Notes under the pieces: generated by a model
What the model was told of the DNA's origin: nothing
What the model saw: only the letters and a program-made list of their open reading frames with translations
Databases searched by the model: none
In this document: positions 48,114-58,518 of the stretch, in pieces
Layout of the letters: the number at the start of each line of letters is the position of its first letter
Numbering within the stretch: position 1 is the stretch's first letter
Made by a program: the position numbers and the translations under genes
Assembly: GCA_900074745.1 (NCBI GenBank)
Contig: LT598466.1
Span: forward strand, 248,001-312,000
DNA: 64,000 nucleotides
Source: Lachancea mirantina
Taxonomy: Eukaryota > Ascomycota > Saccharomycetes > Saccharomycetales > Saccharomycetaceae
Reading direction: 5' to 3'

Positions 48114-49562
48114 ATGATTCTTAAGCTTGAGCAACTCAACCTGAATGACTCTCAAACCGCTATTCGGAATTTGAACAGAGCAAAACAGCCCAGTGACCGT
48201 GAAGTTTGCGACGATGTCGTCTTACTTTGGAGAGAAGAGCCAGCTAGCGAAGAACTGGAAATTGAACAGCTTTTCGACAAGCTTAAATTACGAAATTGTC
48301 ATTGGGACCTTGAACTGCGAGATTTCTGCTCGATTTTGACCAAACATAACCTATATGCTACTGAAAACCGGCCCATGTTCACGTATGCCGACAAAGTGCG
48401 ATCTACAGAGACACCAGATTTGAACTTGAATTCGAAAATTGAATTGCGAAATACCAAGCAAATGGGTAAGGGACTAGTGGCGAAATCGGATCTGAAATTT
48501 GGAGAATTGGTGTTTTCTGAGAAATGGCCATTAATTTTGGTTCCACAGCTTGAAAAAAAGACACTTGCTGCCAAAGGACGATGTTGTTCACTGTGTGGAG
48601 CATCCTTAACGCAGAGTTCCCATTTTACCGTTATCAATGGGTTAGATTGTAGCGGTTGTAGTTCCGTCTGGTGTTCAAAGCACTGCAAGAAGGCAGATAT
48701 CACGCATAATTTCCTGAATCACCAGACATCCAAAAATACCCAGATCGATGCAAAGGGGTGGAGAGAGTACGAAGAATTTTGTCGATCTAACTCCGCAGAT
48801 ATTGCCTACTCTGTAGGCGTCATGTTTGCGCGATTTCTCACAGATCGGCAAAATGGACCACGGCTGAAAAACCAATTCGCATCTCTCGCCGGAGTTAGTC
48901 AATTGCTTAGAATGAAGGCACTGGATTCCATCAATGTTGGTGGTACTTTTGATGCTTCCACAGGACCCGAATTTCTGCCCGATAGTTCCAAATGGTCGAC
49001 CTGTTTCGATCTGTTCTGTCAAGCGTTTCCAACCGCCAGCTCAGAAGGCATTACGCAAGAATCATTCCTTACCGATATAGGTAAATTCCACATAAATCAG
49101 GTCTCTGGTCAAATTTATACGATTTTCTCTCACGTCAACCACAGCTGCGAGCCCAATGTTCGATATGAAATAGACCCGCACTGGGGTCTCAAAGTATACG
49201 CTAGGAAGCCAATTACCATTGGCGAGGAGCTTTTCGTAAGTTACGTGAATCCGCTACATGGCTTGATGTTAAGAAGAAGAGAACTACGTGTCAATTGGGG
49301 GTTCATTTGCAATTGCCCAAGGTGTCTAAAAGAAGTCGAATCTAGAAATAAAACCAAGATCAAACCTGCATCAATTACCACGGAAGAAGAAATCGAGCCC
49401 TCGAGGCGCAGGTCCTCTTTGAAGACCGCTAGGCCTGATCTCTCAGACTTACTCAAAAATGGTGTAGAATTCGATCTCGAAATCCCAAATGAACAAGGAC
49501 TACCATCGAGAAGAAAGTCGGTCAGGTTCGATAAAAAAGTCATGGTAGCGGTAGAAGAATAA
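48114..49562 (+). CDS. SET5: Histone H4 lysine methyltransferase Set5 (SET/MYND)
   Basis: S. cerevisiae Set5 monomethylates H4 Lys5, 8 and 12. The 482-residue protein has a split SET domain: the N-terminal part with MGKGLVAKSDLKFGELVF (about residue 118), a MYND-like zinc insert with Cys/His pairs (CCSLCG, CSGCSSVWCSKHC), then the catalytic core SHVNHSCEPNVRY and GEELFVSYVNP. The post-SET cysteines are in GFICNCPRCLKE. The C-terminal 75 residues are charged and RRRSS-rich. Its neighbours SKN7 and SCH9 match YHR207C-YHR205W. It converges on SKN7 with 74 bases between stops. Confidence 0.93.
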   Translation: MILKLEQLNLNDSQTAIRNLNRAKQPSDREVCDDVVLLWREEPASEELEIEQLFDKLKLRNCHWDLELRDFCSILTKHNLYATENRPMFTYADKVRSTETPDLNLNSKIELRNTKQMGKGLVAKSDLKFGELVFSEKWPLILVPQLEKKTLAAKGRCCSLCGASLTQSSHFTVINGLDCSGCSSVWCSKHCKKADITHNFLNHQTSKNTQIDAKGWREYEEFCRSNSADIAYSVGVMFARFLTDRQNGPRLKNQFASLAGVSQLLRMKALDSINVGGTFDASTGPEFLPDSSKWSTCFDLFCQAFPTASSEGITQESFLTDIGKFHINQVSGQIYTIFSHVNHSCEPNVRYEIDPHWGLKVYARKPITIGEELFVSYVNPLHGLMLRRRELRVNWGFICNCPRCLKEVESRNKTKIKPASITTEEEIEPSRRRSSLKTARPDLSDLLKNGVEFDLEIPNEQGLPSRRKSVRFDKKVMVAVEE

Positions 49563-49636
49563 ACATTCGTAGAAATACCACAACATAAGTTTTAATCAAA
49601 CAGGCAAAGGCCAATTATCATCCTTATTCTAAAAAT

Positions 49637-51001
49637 CTATATGTGCTGCTTTTTCATTTGCGGCTCAGTGCTGATCAGATTTGACACCGCGTCTTCTTGT
49701 ATCAGTTCTGCTGAACCTGGATCCTTGGGAGCTACTTCCCCTCGCTGCTCTGAGAGAGGGACGCGGTTTCTCAAATATCTGATCAACATAGAATGTAAAT
49801 CGTCTCGCGTAAATGGTTTGGCCAAAATATCGTTCATTCCATGCTGTAAATATGTCACTAGGTCCTGATCTTCGATGTTGCCGGTCATGGCTATGATTGG
49901 GGTGTGATTATCGAAACTCCTGACAATCGACGTAGCCGTGGCGCCATCAAGATTGGGCATGACAATATCCATCAAGACTAAATCGTAACGGAATTTTTCG
50001 AGTGTGGAAATGGCAGAAAGTCCATCGGTAACTACTTCGACGGAGCAGCCGTATTTCATAAGGAATTTCGAACACAATTGTATGCAAATCGAATCGTCCT
50101 CGACTAGCAGAACATGGAAACCGGCTCTTAGTATCGGATGATCCACAACCTCGTTAGGGGTACCCGAAGATGGACCAGAGTTTGCAGCAGAGGGCAATTT
50201 TTGAGGTGGGATATTAGTTGGAACCATGGTTTCGAATGTTGGTGATTGCGTATTCCTGGGAGATTTTGGTGCCGGAGGTTCTGCGACGTTGTAGCTAACC
50301 TCTTGTGGAAGCTCAAAACCTTGCGAAGACAAGCAGTTTGTCAGGGCATTGAATTTAGCCACCAAACGTTCGCTATGAGACTTTGATGTCAAAAATGACC
50401 CAATCATTGTATTATATCTTGATTGGAGTTTCTGATAGCCTAGTTTAAGTTCGTAATTTTCGTTTTTGATGTGCTGCGACTCCTGTTCGAGCACTTCCAC
50501 TTTCCGCTTGAGTTGATTAAATTTTGCTTTGCTCACGGTGCTGTTGAATATCAGACTGGTTGCAGAGTCAGCATCGATCCCAGATCCCTCTGAACCCTGT
50601 TTAACGAGTACCGTGTTATCATCGAGCATGATCTTTTTTTGCACGGCGCTCTTACGCTTGATGTTGTCTAGTGCCATTTCATCGTGTACGTGGAAAAAAG
50701 GATGCTTGAACTCCCAGCTGTGTTCTCCATACTGGGAGCTTTGTTTCTGCTCCGAAGTGCGCTTGACCTTATGAAAATCATACTTGTTCAGCTGTCGCAC
50801 GAAGCTCGCAAAATTGGAATGTTTAAAATGCTGCGGCAGAATCTTGGTCGTGAACTCGTTTGTGTCCAGCACCACAAAGCTGTCGCCCGTCTCCGTCCAG
50901 CAGATAATGTTCGCGTATTCACCAGCTTCTAGGATTTTGAATAATTTCCGGACAAAATCGTTCGACACTGCCTTCTGAGCCGTCTTGATCTCTTCTGACA
51001 T
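49637..51001 (-). CDS. SKN7: Response regulator/HSF-type transcription factor Skn7
   Basis: Couples the Sln1 phosphorelay and oxidative stress to transcription. The 454-residue protein has an HSF-type DNA-binding domain (about 14-115: FVRKLFKILEAGEY, HFKHSNFASFVRQLNKYDFHK), a coiled coil (about 160-200), and a receiver domain from about 294 (FHVLLVEDD) with the phospho-acceptor Asp345 in LVLMDIVMP and Lys395 in ILAKPFTRDD. The protein is shorter than S. cerevisiae Skn7 (622), which has Asn- and Gln-rich ends missing here. The start 51001 is the first ATG (MSEEIKTAQ); the open frame upstream begins at a GTG. Confidence 0.96.
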   Translation of the reverse strand: MSEEIKTAQKAVSNDFVRKLFKILEAGEYANIICWTETGDSFVVLDTNEFTTKILPQHFKHSNFASFVRQLNKYDFHKVKRTSEQKQSSQYGEHSWEFKHPFFHVHDEMALDNIKRKSAVQKKIMLDDNTVLVKQGSEGSGIDADSATSLIFNSTVSKAKFNQLKRKVEVLEQESQHIKNENYELKLGYQKLQSRYNTMIGSFLTSKSHSERLVAKFNALTNCLSSQGFELPQEVSYNVAEPPAPKSPRNTQSPTFETMVPTNIPPQKLPSAANSGPSSGTPNEVVDHPILRAGFHVLLVEDDSICIQLCSKFLMKYGCSVEVVTDGLSAISTLEKFRYDLVLMDIVMPNLDGATATSIVRSFDNHTPIIAMTGNIEDQDLVTYLQHGMNDILAKPFTRDDLHSMLIRYLRNRVPLSEQRGEVAPKDPGSAELIQEDAVSNLISTEPQMKKQHI

Positions 51002-51620
51002 TTTTTCTCTACCACAAAATGGTCTATCAAGCACACTGATATGTACAATTGCGTCCTGTAGTGCGTTCTGATGCGTTTTGTTGCGTTAAAATCGCTTTCA
51101 ACTCTGGCAGCTGCATTCAATGCCTCCGTTAAAGCCTAACTGTTTTTTTTGTTTGGCAGTCCCTTCAAATTGTCCTTTTTCCACCAAATAAGCTCCGTAG
51201 TTATTCCCACAATCTATTTTATTAAATCTCGAGAACTCGTGGTTCTAGAAAGTGCTGTTACGCCCACCCTTGCTTTCTATGAGAAAGACCTGAAGTCATC
51301 TTGGCGAGAACTCGAAACTCGAGAATTGGCCGTTTAATTCTTGACGGCCCTTTCGTTCAGAATGAGATCAGCCAACTTCTAATCAGTGGCCTCCATCCAA
51401 GCCTCGTCAGGTTATGGACAGCCTGGTTATGATACACATACGGTTAAGAAAAAATGGATTATTACAATTGTATGATTAAAAAAGCTTAAAAAGTTCAGAA
51501 TAGAGAAAGTGATGAAAATTGTGTCCTTAAGACGGGCCTGAGCTTAATGATAGGGCTCGAAATGGTAATTTTTTGGGCATTTTTATCTGGCAAAAACGAT
51601 AATTGATGGTTTATTCGACC
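51002..51620. other. SKN7 promoter and SCH9 3' flank
   Basis: About 620 bases. A TTCTAGAA element near 51242 resembles a minimal heat-shock element. CTCGAGAACTCG and ACTCGAGAATT words recur at 51228 and 51312. No gene seen. Confidence 0.4.
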
Positions 51621-53768
51621 TCATATCTCGAAGCGGCCGCTCACAAATTCGTCATCCATGTGATGATCGCCATCGTAATCGACCTGAGCATTGGTATTGC
51701 CGTTTTTCAGCTGTGCTTGATCGAGGTCATAGTCTTCGTCGTCAATAACATCCTCATCTGGGGGCAGATTTGGGTTTCCTGGGATAAATGAGCCCGGCTC
51801 CATGAAGTAAGAGCTCTGTAAGAACTTGCGGTTGCTGTAATGGGCGTTGTAATGATCGTCAAAAGCGGATTCGTCCACGAATGTGAAACCAGCGAATTTG
51901 GCCTGCATGGCTGGCGACAACGGGGTAGCAGCAATGGGTTGTTTGTTCATATAAGACGTAGACGTTTGTGTGAACTCTGGGTCGAAATTGGAAGTGTCTG
52001 TTTCCGAAGAGAGGTGCGGCTTGAAAGGAGGTGGAGTCTTCTTCTGCCTGAGAGCCTCCCAATCGATATCGGCGAAGAAGGGATGTGCGCGAAGCTCTCT
52101 ACCGTCGTCGAGAGCCCCTAAACGGTGCTTTGGGTTACGGTTCAAAAGACCCTTGACAAATGAACGCCCATCGGGAGACAAAACGTCGCGTGGGAATTTG
52201 ACTTTGCCAAATGCAATTTTTTGGTACATCTTTTGGTTGTCCTCGGCGAAAAAGGGAGACCAGCCGCAACACATTTCAAAAATGAGGACTCCAAGAGACC
52301 AAAAATCTACCATTTTGGTGTATCCACTCTCATCAAGCAAAAGTTCCGGTGCGAGGTATTCGGTAGTGCCGCAAAAGGTGTTGGTACGATCTTTCAAATC
52401 TGCTTTGGAAAGTCCGAAATCGCACAAGGCCACGTTCCCGTTAGCATCAAGTAGTATGTTTTCTGGCTTTAAGTCTCTGTAGACAATGTCATTATCGTGA
52501 AGATACTCGAGAGCAAGCACTAGCTCTGCAATGTAGAATTTGGCACGATCCTCGGCAAATCTTCCCTCTTTTTGCAAATGCCAAAAAAGCTCACCTCCGC
52601 TCATAAAATCTGTTACCAAGTACAGATCGGCTGGGGTTTGAAACGAAAATTTCAGACCAACAATGAAGGGGCAAGATTTGGACGCTGTGCGTACAAGAAT
52701 ATTTCGTTCGCCAATAGTATGCGCAATTTCGTTCTTCTTTACAATGACTTTTTTTGAGAGCACCTTCATTGCATAGATCCTCTTGGTGTCTTTCTTGCGT
52801 ACCTGATACACTTGACCAAAAGTTCCTTTACCCAAAAGCCGTAGAACTTCGAAATCGTGAGGACCATAGTGTCTCTTTTCTGTAGAAGTGTAAGACCACT
52901 CGACTAAAATGTCACCTGTAGCGCGTTCTCCGATGATTCTGCTTTGCAACTTGTGCCACTGATTCTGTTTCGCACGGTGCGGAACATGGGTGTGAGGCCG
53001 CAGACGAACTTGTCCCAAAAACATGTCGTCATGCGCAGCGTCGTAGACGGAAATATCGAGTTCCGAACGTGCACCCAGGACATCAAAAGTCGCTTTGTGA
53101 TGCCACGTTGGGTTGGAAGAGTTGTGATCTGGGTCCTCAGACGCGGTAGAAGCTAGTTTATCTAATTGGGATGACGACTGACGTGTGTAAAGAGGCGTGG
53201 TTTGTAATTGGTTCTCGCGGATAGAGGGTAATGCTCCACCTGATTGGCCTACACTGTTGTTCTCGGGTCCATCAGAGATAAACTCAGAGCTCTCGAACGT
53301 ACACACCACGTAGGGCCTTGCATGTGGAGATCTCGTCAAAAGATCCCTCGCGGCGACGATCGTCACCTCCAGTGCTCCACGTGGGACTCCAGTCTCGGAA
53401 TTCGTAGTATTGGACACTGGTGTGTCTTGCGGATGCAATTGGGCGCGGGCAGCGGCCGTTTGCGACTGCCCTTGCACACTTGGTCCCGGCGATGCGCGCA
53501 GCGGGGTGCGAGCGGCGCTGCTTGCAGCGCCGCTGGCCACACCGCCCTGGGGACCCACTGCAGAGTCGTGTACGGACTTGATCTGGAAGGCGGCGTCGCC
53601 AGAACCAGCGTTCAACGCAGTCGTCCCGATCGCGTACGAGCTGTGGCTCAAAGCCGTTGTCGGCGTCGCCGTGTGCGACGCCGGCCGCGGCAGAAGGGGC
53701 GACTCCAGCAGCTGTCGCTCCGTGCCGGCGCTGCGCTCACTCGGTATCTTGCCGAAGAAATTCATCAT
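51621..53768 (-). CDS. SCH9: AGC-family protein kinase Sch9
   Basis: TORC1-activated S6K/Akt-like kinase controlling ribosome synthesis, growth and stress response. The 715-residue protein starts MMNFFGKIPSERS (53768), matching the S. cerevisiae MMNFF start; the longer open frame has no ATG. A disordered N-terminus precedes a C2 domain (about 130-290: GALEVTIVAARDLL). The kinase follows (about 325-590: LLGKGTFGQVYQV, YAMKVLSKK, YRDLKPENILLD, CDFGLSKADL, activation loop TFCGTTEYLAPE). The AGC tail ends with the hydrophobic motif FAGFTFVDES and downstream TORC1-type sites (HYSNRKFLQSSYF). Length compares with 824 in S. cerevisiae. Confidence 0.97.
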   Translation of the reverse strand: MMNFFGKIPSERSAGTERQLLESPLLPRPASHTATPTTALSHSSYAIGTTALNAGSGDAAFQIKSVHDSAVGPQGGVASGAASSAARTPLRASPGPSVQGQSQTAAARAQLHPQDTPVSNTTNSETGVPRGALEVTIVAARDLLTRSPHARPYVVCTFESSEFISDGPENNSVGQSGGALPSIRENQLQTTPLYTRQSSSQLDKLASTASEDPDHNSSNPTWHHKATFDVLGARSELDISVYDAAHDDMFLGQVRLRPHTHVPHRAKQNQWHKLQSRIIGERATGDILVEWSYTSTEKRHYGPHDFEVLRLLGKGTFGQVYQVRKKDTKRIYAMKVLSKKVIVKKNEIAHTIGERNILVRTASKSCPFIVGLKFSFQTPADLYLVTDFMSGGELFWHLQKEGRFAEDRAKFYIAELVLALEYLHDNDIVYRDLKPENILLDANGNVALCDFGLSKADLKDRTNTFCGTTEYLAPELLLDESGYTKMVDFWSLGVLIFEMCCGWSPFFAEDNQKMYQKIAFGKVKFPRDVLSPDGRSFVKGLLNRNPKHRLGALDDGRELRAHPFFADIDWEALRQKKTPPPFKPHLSSETDTSNFDPEFTQTSTSYMNKQPIAATPLSPAMQAKFAGFTFVDESAFDDHYNAHYSNRKFLQSSYFMEPGSFIPGNPNLPPDEDVIDDEDYDLDQAQLKNGNTNAQVDYDGDHHMDDEFVSGRFEI

Positions 53769-54910
53769 TCCCGCCTCAAAGCTCTCTTTCTCTATAATTG
53801 TCTTATTAATTTTCCCGAACCCCCGTGGTACAAGTCTCCTGGTTTTTGGTCTTGTTGATTCGGTACCCGTTCCTGACTCGTACCTGCGCACTTGGCTCCT
53901 TGTTCAATGCTTAGTTTTTCTTAAGCTCGACGACCTGTCGGAAATCGGTGGCGGAATGCTTTTAACAAACAATCTCGATCTAGTCTCCTCCTCGCTCGGT
54001 TCGCCATCCCTGCAAAGAAATTCCTTATGATGTTTTTTTTTCTTTCTTTCTCAGCTGCCTTGCCTGGATAAAGAAAAGAACCTGATTTCCCCTGGTTGGA
54101 TGCCCCATCGTACGGAGGGAGCTATTTTATCGCTGGCGAATTGACGGAAAAACGGAAAAACGGAAAAACAATGGAAAAAGAAACGAGGCGAGCCGTTACG
54201 TCCGGGAAAACAATATTGATTGGTTGATGCGTGCTTATGTAACATTGGTGTTTTTGTGTTGCGCTGTACATGTCGCTATGAACGTTTGATTAGGTAATGT
54301 TCTGCGGGCTGGTTTCGTGTTTAATGACCTTTAGTCGCATCAAGCATCGATGCGTATACCATGACTTGGTGTAGCGATGGACGAAATGGTGAGTGGGTGT
54401 TTACTCGTGTATGGTGATATGCTCTCGTTGCCAGCTTTGTTCCGAGCGATGTGTATGTCGCATTGTACGTAATGAGTTACTCTCTGCTCACATCTGTCAC
54501 GTGCTCGATCACTCTTTACGTTCAAAGGTCTGCCGCACCACCAGTGACGTTTAACAAACACTCCACACGGTATGAACGAGTTAGACACAAACAAGTCTTA
54601 GCTCGGCAAGAGGGCTGATTTTACCTAAGAGCATGTATATATATATATGTGTATGCATATGACATTGATCAAAATCATCACGTTGATTGTAAGTTTTCAA
54701 TTTTTGTATATGTGAAAAGTTCCCTGTAGGATGTCTTTAATGTGACGTTAATTCCCACTAACATGTAATTCTCGGGAAGTTTGGGAGATGAAAGAACCCA
54801 TACGAGTATATATATATCTCTGTGCCAGCAGCTGGAGCAACGCAGCTCTACAAGAGATTTATACAAGTTTGAGCGCTTTAGCGTGCCTTGTCCGAAATTT
54901 GTCTTCTATC
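53769..54910. other. SCH9 promoter region and MNL1 3' flank
   Basis: About 1.1 kb. It contains an 8-bp triple repeat CGGAAAAA (54145-54168) and short TA microsatellites near 54634 and 54808. No supported gene or RNA; an 84-codon minus frame at 54340 has no motif. Confidence 0.5.
54145..54168. repeat. Triple 8-bp repeat CGGAAAAA
   Basis: Three perfect tandem copies upstream of SCH9, about 380 bases from the ATG. Confidence 0.8.
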
Positions 54911-57286
54911 TTACGTGATGTCTTGAACCAAAGCATTGATCACCGGAACACAATTGAATAGTATTACATTCTGCGCATTGTAGCCAATGGAATCTACTGT
55001 GCCGCCATCAGTGAAGGTAGGGTTCTTGTCCAGCAGTAGCGTGAAATTTGATGGCATTGACGTTCCGTCAACGCCCGTAATGCGGTACAGCAGGGCCGGA
55101 GACTGGCTGGCATGGTGGGAGCATGCTCGTGGACGGTGCACGTCAAACAGCGTTGGTTCTTGGAACATGTTCTCCTCCACGTAGTTACCGTAAGAATCAA
55201 CGGCGCGCGGCCGCAATCTCTCGAGCAACAGGTGTCTCCCCGCCAAAGAATTGAGCCTGAGGTATACTTCGGATCCATTGGCGTCGTCCGCGGTCGAGAA
55301 CTGTTTAGTCATGGACCCGGGTAAAGTGCGATCAAACGACATCTCAAATCCCTCGGTCGATGTTCGCGGCCTACTCCTACATTCTCGAGAGCACCCCCAC
55401 CTCTCATAAAATCCGGGTTCGAGCTCCATCGCCGTTCTAGTTCGAGCCCATTCTGGCTTGATTAGCGTGCTTTCGTATCTGTTATCAATCTCAAACAGTC
55501 TCGAGAAGTCTGTGAGCATGTATGAGTAGAGCGGGCCAGCGGACGATTTTGGCGCTGCGGGGCAAACGCGACGGCCAATTCTCGCGTCCGGTACTGAAGA
55601 TTGCGGCCATTCCGGATTCTCATACGCTTCCTCTGGTGAGAACAGTGTCTTTGCAATCGACCTGAAAAATCCCATTACGGGCGAGTTTCGATCATTAGGT
55701 TTCCACCTTCGCATATACCGCTTGAAAATGGTGTCGTTGAGGTAACCGTGGGATTGGTATGCATGCCGCATTTCCCTAGTGAGCCACAGCGGATGAGCCT
55801 CTGTACTGAAAATGACAGCTTCGCTTCCATGGTGCATTTCATTATCGTCGTCGAACAATAAATATAAGTACTTCAAGGTCTCGGACAGGACAAAGGTCTC
55901 CATACGATCCTGAAGCTTGCCCGTCACAACGTCTTGAATCCCTGCAAATCCACAATTAGACTTGAATCTCGTTTTTAAATCGTCAAGTATCGTGCGTCCA
56001 ACTTGCAAATAAAATGGGTCCCTGGTAGCACGATATAGAAAATAAGTAGATTCAATAAACTCGGGTCGCAATGGATACCATTCTAGTGGTATTGATGCTC
56101 GAAGTTTTTGGTCGGTTGTTTTAGTTTCCGGGTCGCTGTCGTCACGGGGCAGTTGGAAGTTCCAACGTTCGGGAATTCCGCCAAACGTATTCCACAATTT
56201 CAAAAACATCAGATGCTTGTATTGGGCGTCTTGCACATCGCCAGCAAGAACTTGCAGGCCTGGGAAAAAAGCCCCCAATGAATCAATCCACGTAGAGACG
56301 GCCTGTCCCCAATCGACGTTTACATTCGCATAGAGCCAATCGCCTTTAGCGTGGACATGGAGAGCGTAGTAGGACTTGTCCCATATTTGAAATAGTTCCT
56401 CGTCGTCGAACAAAATGGCGCCTTTAAGCGCGTATTCGTAAAACGAGTCTATCGATGCTCCAATGCCTGTCATTCGATTATAAGACGTCATTTTCACCGG
56501 ATCGAACGACATAGGCATTAAATTGAGGAGACTTCGTTGGGACCAAATTTTGTCGAGAGCATACCTCGTAACCCGGTGATATTTTTCGTCAAGCGTCAAA
56601 TAAGAGAGCACGGTGAATTCCAACATTGGACAGGCAATTGCTGCTGCATTGTTTTCATCCAGAATTTCAGGGCTCAGCCCTTCGAAACGGTCACGTAAAT
56701 TAATCCTGGCCAAGGGGAGACCACTGCTGGTGTAGTATGCAGGAATCAAGCGGTCAGCGAGTGCACGCGCTCTCTCCAGCAGGAATCCATCGTACTTGTC
56801 GCCCAAATAAACTTTTTTCCTTGGATCAGTCGCATACAGATGTGCCGACAACAATCCTCCTAAAATGCGGATCGTAGTTTCAAAGACTTGAATGGTGGAT
56901 GGGATCGCAAAATCCAGTGACACTCGCTGCTTCACGGTATCGACTGCCTGCGAAAACCTGTCAGCGTCACCGAAGACTGCCAAAGTCGTCAAAGAGTCGA
57001 TAAAAGTCGCCGAGAAATTACCTAAAACATCGTTTGTGGCAAAATCTTGAGAGTCCGTGAAATTGCGCGTTTTCGCAACGCACGTTATTGGACGCAGTTC
57101 ATCATATGGAAATGCTTTTCCGAGGTAATTGTCGAACCCGAAGTAGAAAAGTTCCTTGACTTCTCGTCTATATTGCAGAAGTTCGTTTCTGGTGAAAGAA
57201 CCGGCTTTGAAGCGCACCTGAGACCCAGCAATCACTTGCGCAAAAAACGCTAGTATCAATTGCACGTAAACACATGCTGCTAGCAT
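54911..57286 (-). CDS. MNL1: ER alpha-1,2-mannosidase-like Mnl1/Htm1 (EDEM)
   Basis: ER glycosidase that, with Pdi1, trims Man8 to Man7 on misfolded glycoproteins to mark them for ERAD. The 791-residue protein begins with a signal peptide (MLAACVYVQLILAFFAQVIAG) when started at the ATG 57286; the frame is open nine codons upstream to a TTG. The GH47 domain covers about 35-510 (DNYLGKAFPYDELRP, GNFSATFIDSLTTL, RINLRDRFEGLSPEI, LRPEFIESTYFLYRAT with catalytic acids, and ETLKYLYLLFD). The C-terminal 280 residues are the EDEM-type extension. Several NxS/T sequons occur. Length matches S. cerevisiae (796). Confidence 0.94.
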   Translation of the reverse strand: MLAACVYVQLILAFFAQVIAGSQVRFKAGSFTRNELLQYRREVKELFYFGFDNYLGKAFPYDELRPITCVAKTRNFTDSQDFATNDVLGNFSATFIDSLTTLAVFGDADRFSQAVDTVKQRVSLDFAIPSTIQVFETTIRILGGLLSAHLYATDPRKKVYLGDKYDGFLLERARALADRLIPAYYTSSGLPLARINLRDRFEGLSPEILDENNAAAIACPMLEFTVLSYLTLDEKYHRVTRYALDKIWSQRSLLNLMPMSFDPVKMTSYNRMTGIGASIDSFYEYALKGAILFDDEELFQIWDKSYYALHVHAKGDWLYANVNVDWGQAVSTWIDSLGAFFPGLQVLAGDVQDAQYKHLMFLKLWNTFGGIPERWNFQLPRDDSDPETKTTDQKLRASIPLEWYPLRPEFIESTYFLYRATRDPFYLQVGRTILDDLKTRFKSNCGFAGIQDVVTGKLQDRMETFVLSETLKYLYLLFDDDNEMHHGSEAVIFSTEAHPLWLTREMRHAYQSHGYLNDTIFKRYMRRWKPNDRNSPVMGFFRSIAKTLFSPEEAYENPEWPQSSVPDARIGRRVCPAAPKSSAGPLYSYMLTDFSRLFEIDNRYESTLIKPEWARTRTAMELEPGFYERWGCSRECRSRPRTSTEGFEMSFDRTLPGSMTKQFSTADDANGSEVYLRLNSLAGRHLLLERLRPRAVDSYGNYVEENMFQEPTLFDVHRPRACSHHASQSPALLYRITGVDGTSMPSNFTLLLDKNPTFTDGGTVDSIGYNAQNVILFNCVPVINALVQDIT

Positions 57287-58518
57287 ACTAGATGCCTCGT
57301 TCTTCTCATTCAATGCTTCTCATGTCGGAGGCCAACTGAAGTTCTCTAGGCAATCTACCGTGCCCGATGCCTTCAATCGTGAAATATTTCTCCAGCGTTG
57401 AAAACCCAAAACCGTGGAATTAGAGACAGGCGAGCTGCACACATGTCAGACTTGAGACAAGCATGCATTTTCTAGCGGAATATAGGCTCTGACATATGGC
57501 CAGTCGTAGCTTTTCTTGAGTAACTACTACGAATACTGGGTTCATAATCAATGTCATTGTATACGATGCTTAGAAATAGCCCCCCCAAGGACTGTCGATT
57601 CTCCGATCATTCAAGTTCGACATGCTTTGAATCCAAATTGGTAGTCTAAGCATTATATGAACGTGTTTCCGCTCGGTCGGGGTGTTTCCTTCCCGTGTTA
57701 AAGTGCAAAAACAGATTGAAAACTGACATATTCGTCGCGTGACTGCACGAATCTCACCACTTTTGAAACCAAACTCAGGCTAGAGCATGCCCCGGCACTG
57801 CATATCCTACTGCTCTTCTTTTCCTTGGCTTTCCAGGTTCCCATTGTCTTGAATACTTATTCTATATGGCATGATCACCATACAACAAATTCAGCAGTCA
57901 CCCATAACGCTCAACACAATTCAACCTATATATCAAAGTATATCGAATCTACGTTTAGCGGTTACGTGCCGATTCCTTTTTCAGATGTCATTCTGCCTAC
58001 TTTTCTGTCTACCAGCTGTCGCAGAATATAATAGAAATTCTGGATGCGCTCCAGAAACGTACATAGTGACTATCAATGTTTGACTGCTTTCGAACCATGA
58101 ACCCAGACCTTAATTTTCAAAAGTAAGAATGCCACAAAGACCCATACATCACAGATTGTTAAGATAACTGTCCATCTGGACATCACGTAAATGTTCGTTC
58201 TCGACGCAAGCTTGCTGTGCTCCAGGAAGCCCGAGACTCAGAGGCAATGGCTGCAGCAGGAGAATACGCCAGAGTGTTGCACGCCGGGGTATTGTACGGG
58301 CTGGGCAGTGGCCTCCTTCCACCCACCGTTGTCAGCCCGTCTGCCTAGGACGGACCTGCGCAGGCGGGACAGGTGGGGCCCACCCTGCCTGGCAACCAAC
58401 TCTCTGTCTCGCTGCTGGCAAGCTTTTTCGTTAACCAAAGGTTTCGAAAGAGATACACTTGAAATTTGCAAGCATTAAACAGTCTTTATTCACAGCAGGA
58501 AACCAACAATAAGACAAG
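57287..58518. promoter_or_regulatory. Divergent promoter region MNL1 / RPS4
   Basis: About 1.2 kb. A Rap1-like site lies at 58140-58149. An unusually GC-rich block spans about 58200-58430, next to AT-rich flanks, and ends some 90 bases before the RPS4 ATG. No gene is recognised in it. Confidence 0.55.
58140..58149 (+). promoter_or_regulatory. Rap1-like site of RPS4
   Basis: ACCCATACAT matches the Rap1 core and lies 370 bases before the ATG, as in many ribosomal protein promoters. A weaker partner in the other orientation (TGTACGGGC, 58293-58301) lies in the GC-rich block. Confidence 0.65.

Noticed and set aside
53769-53891. 41-codon extension of SCH9
   Set aside because: It has no ATG; MMNFF is the conserved start.
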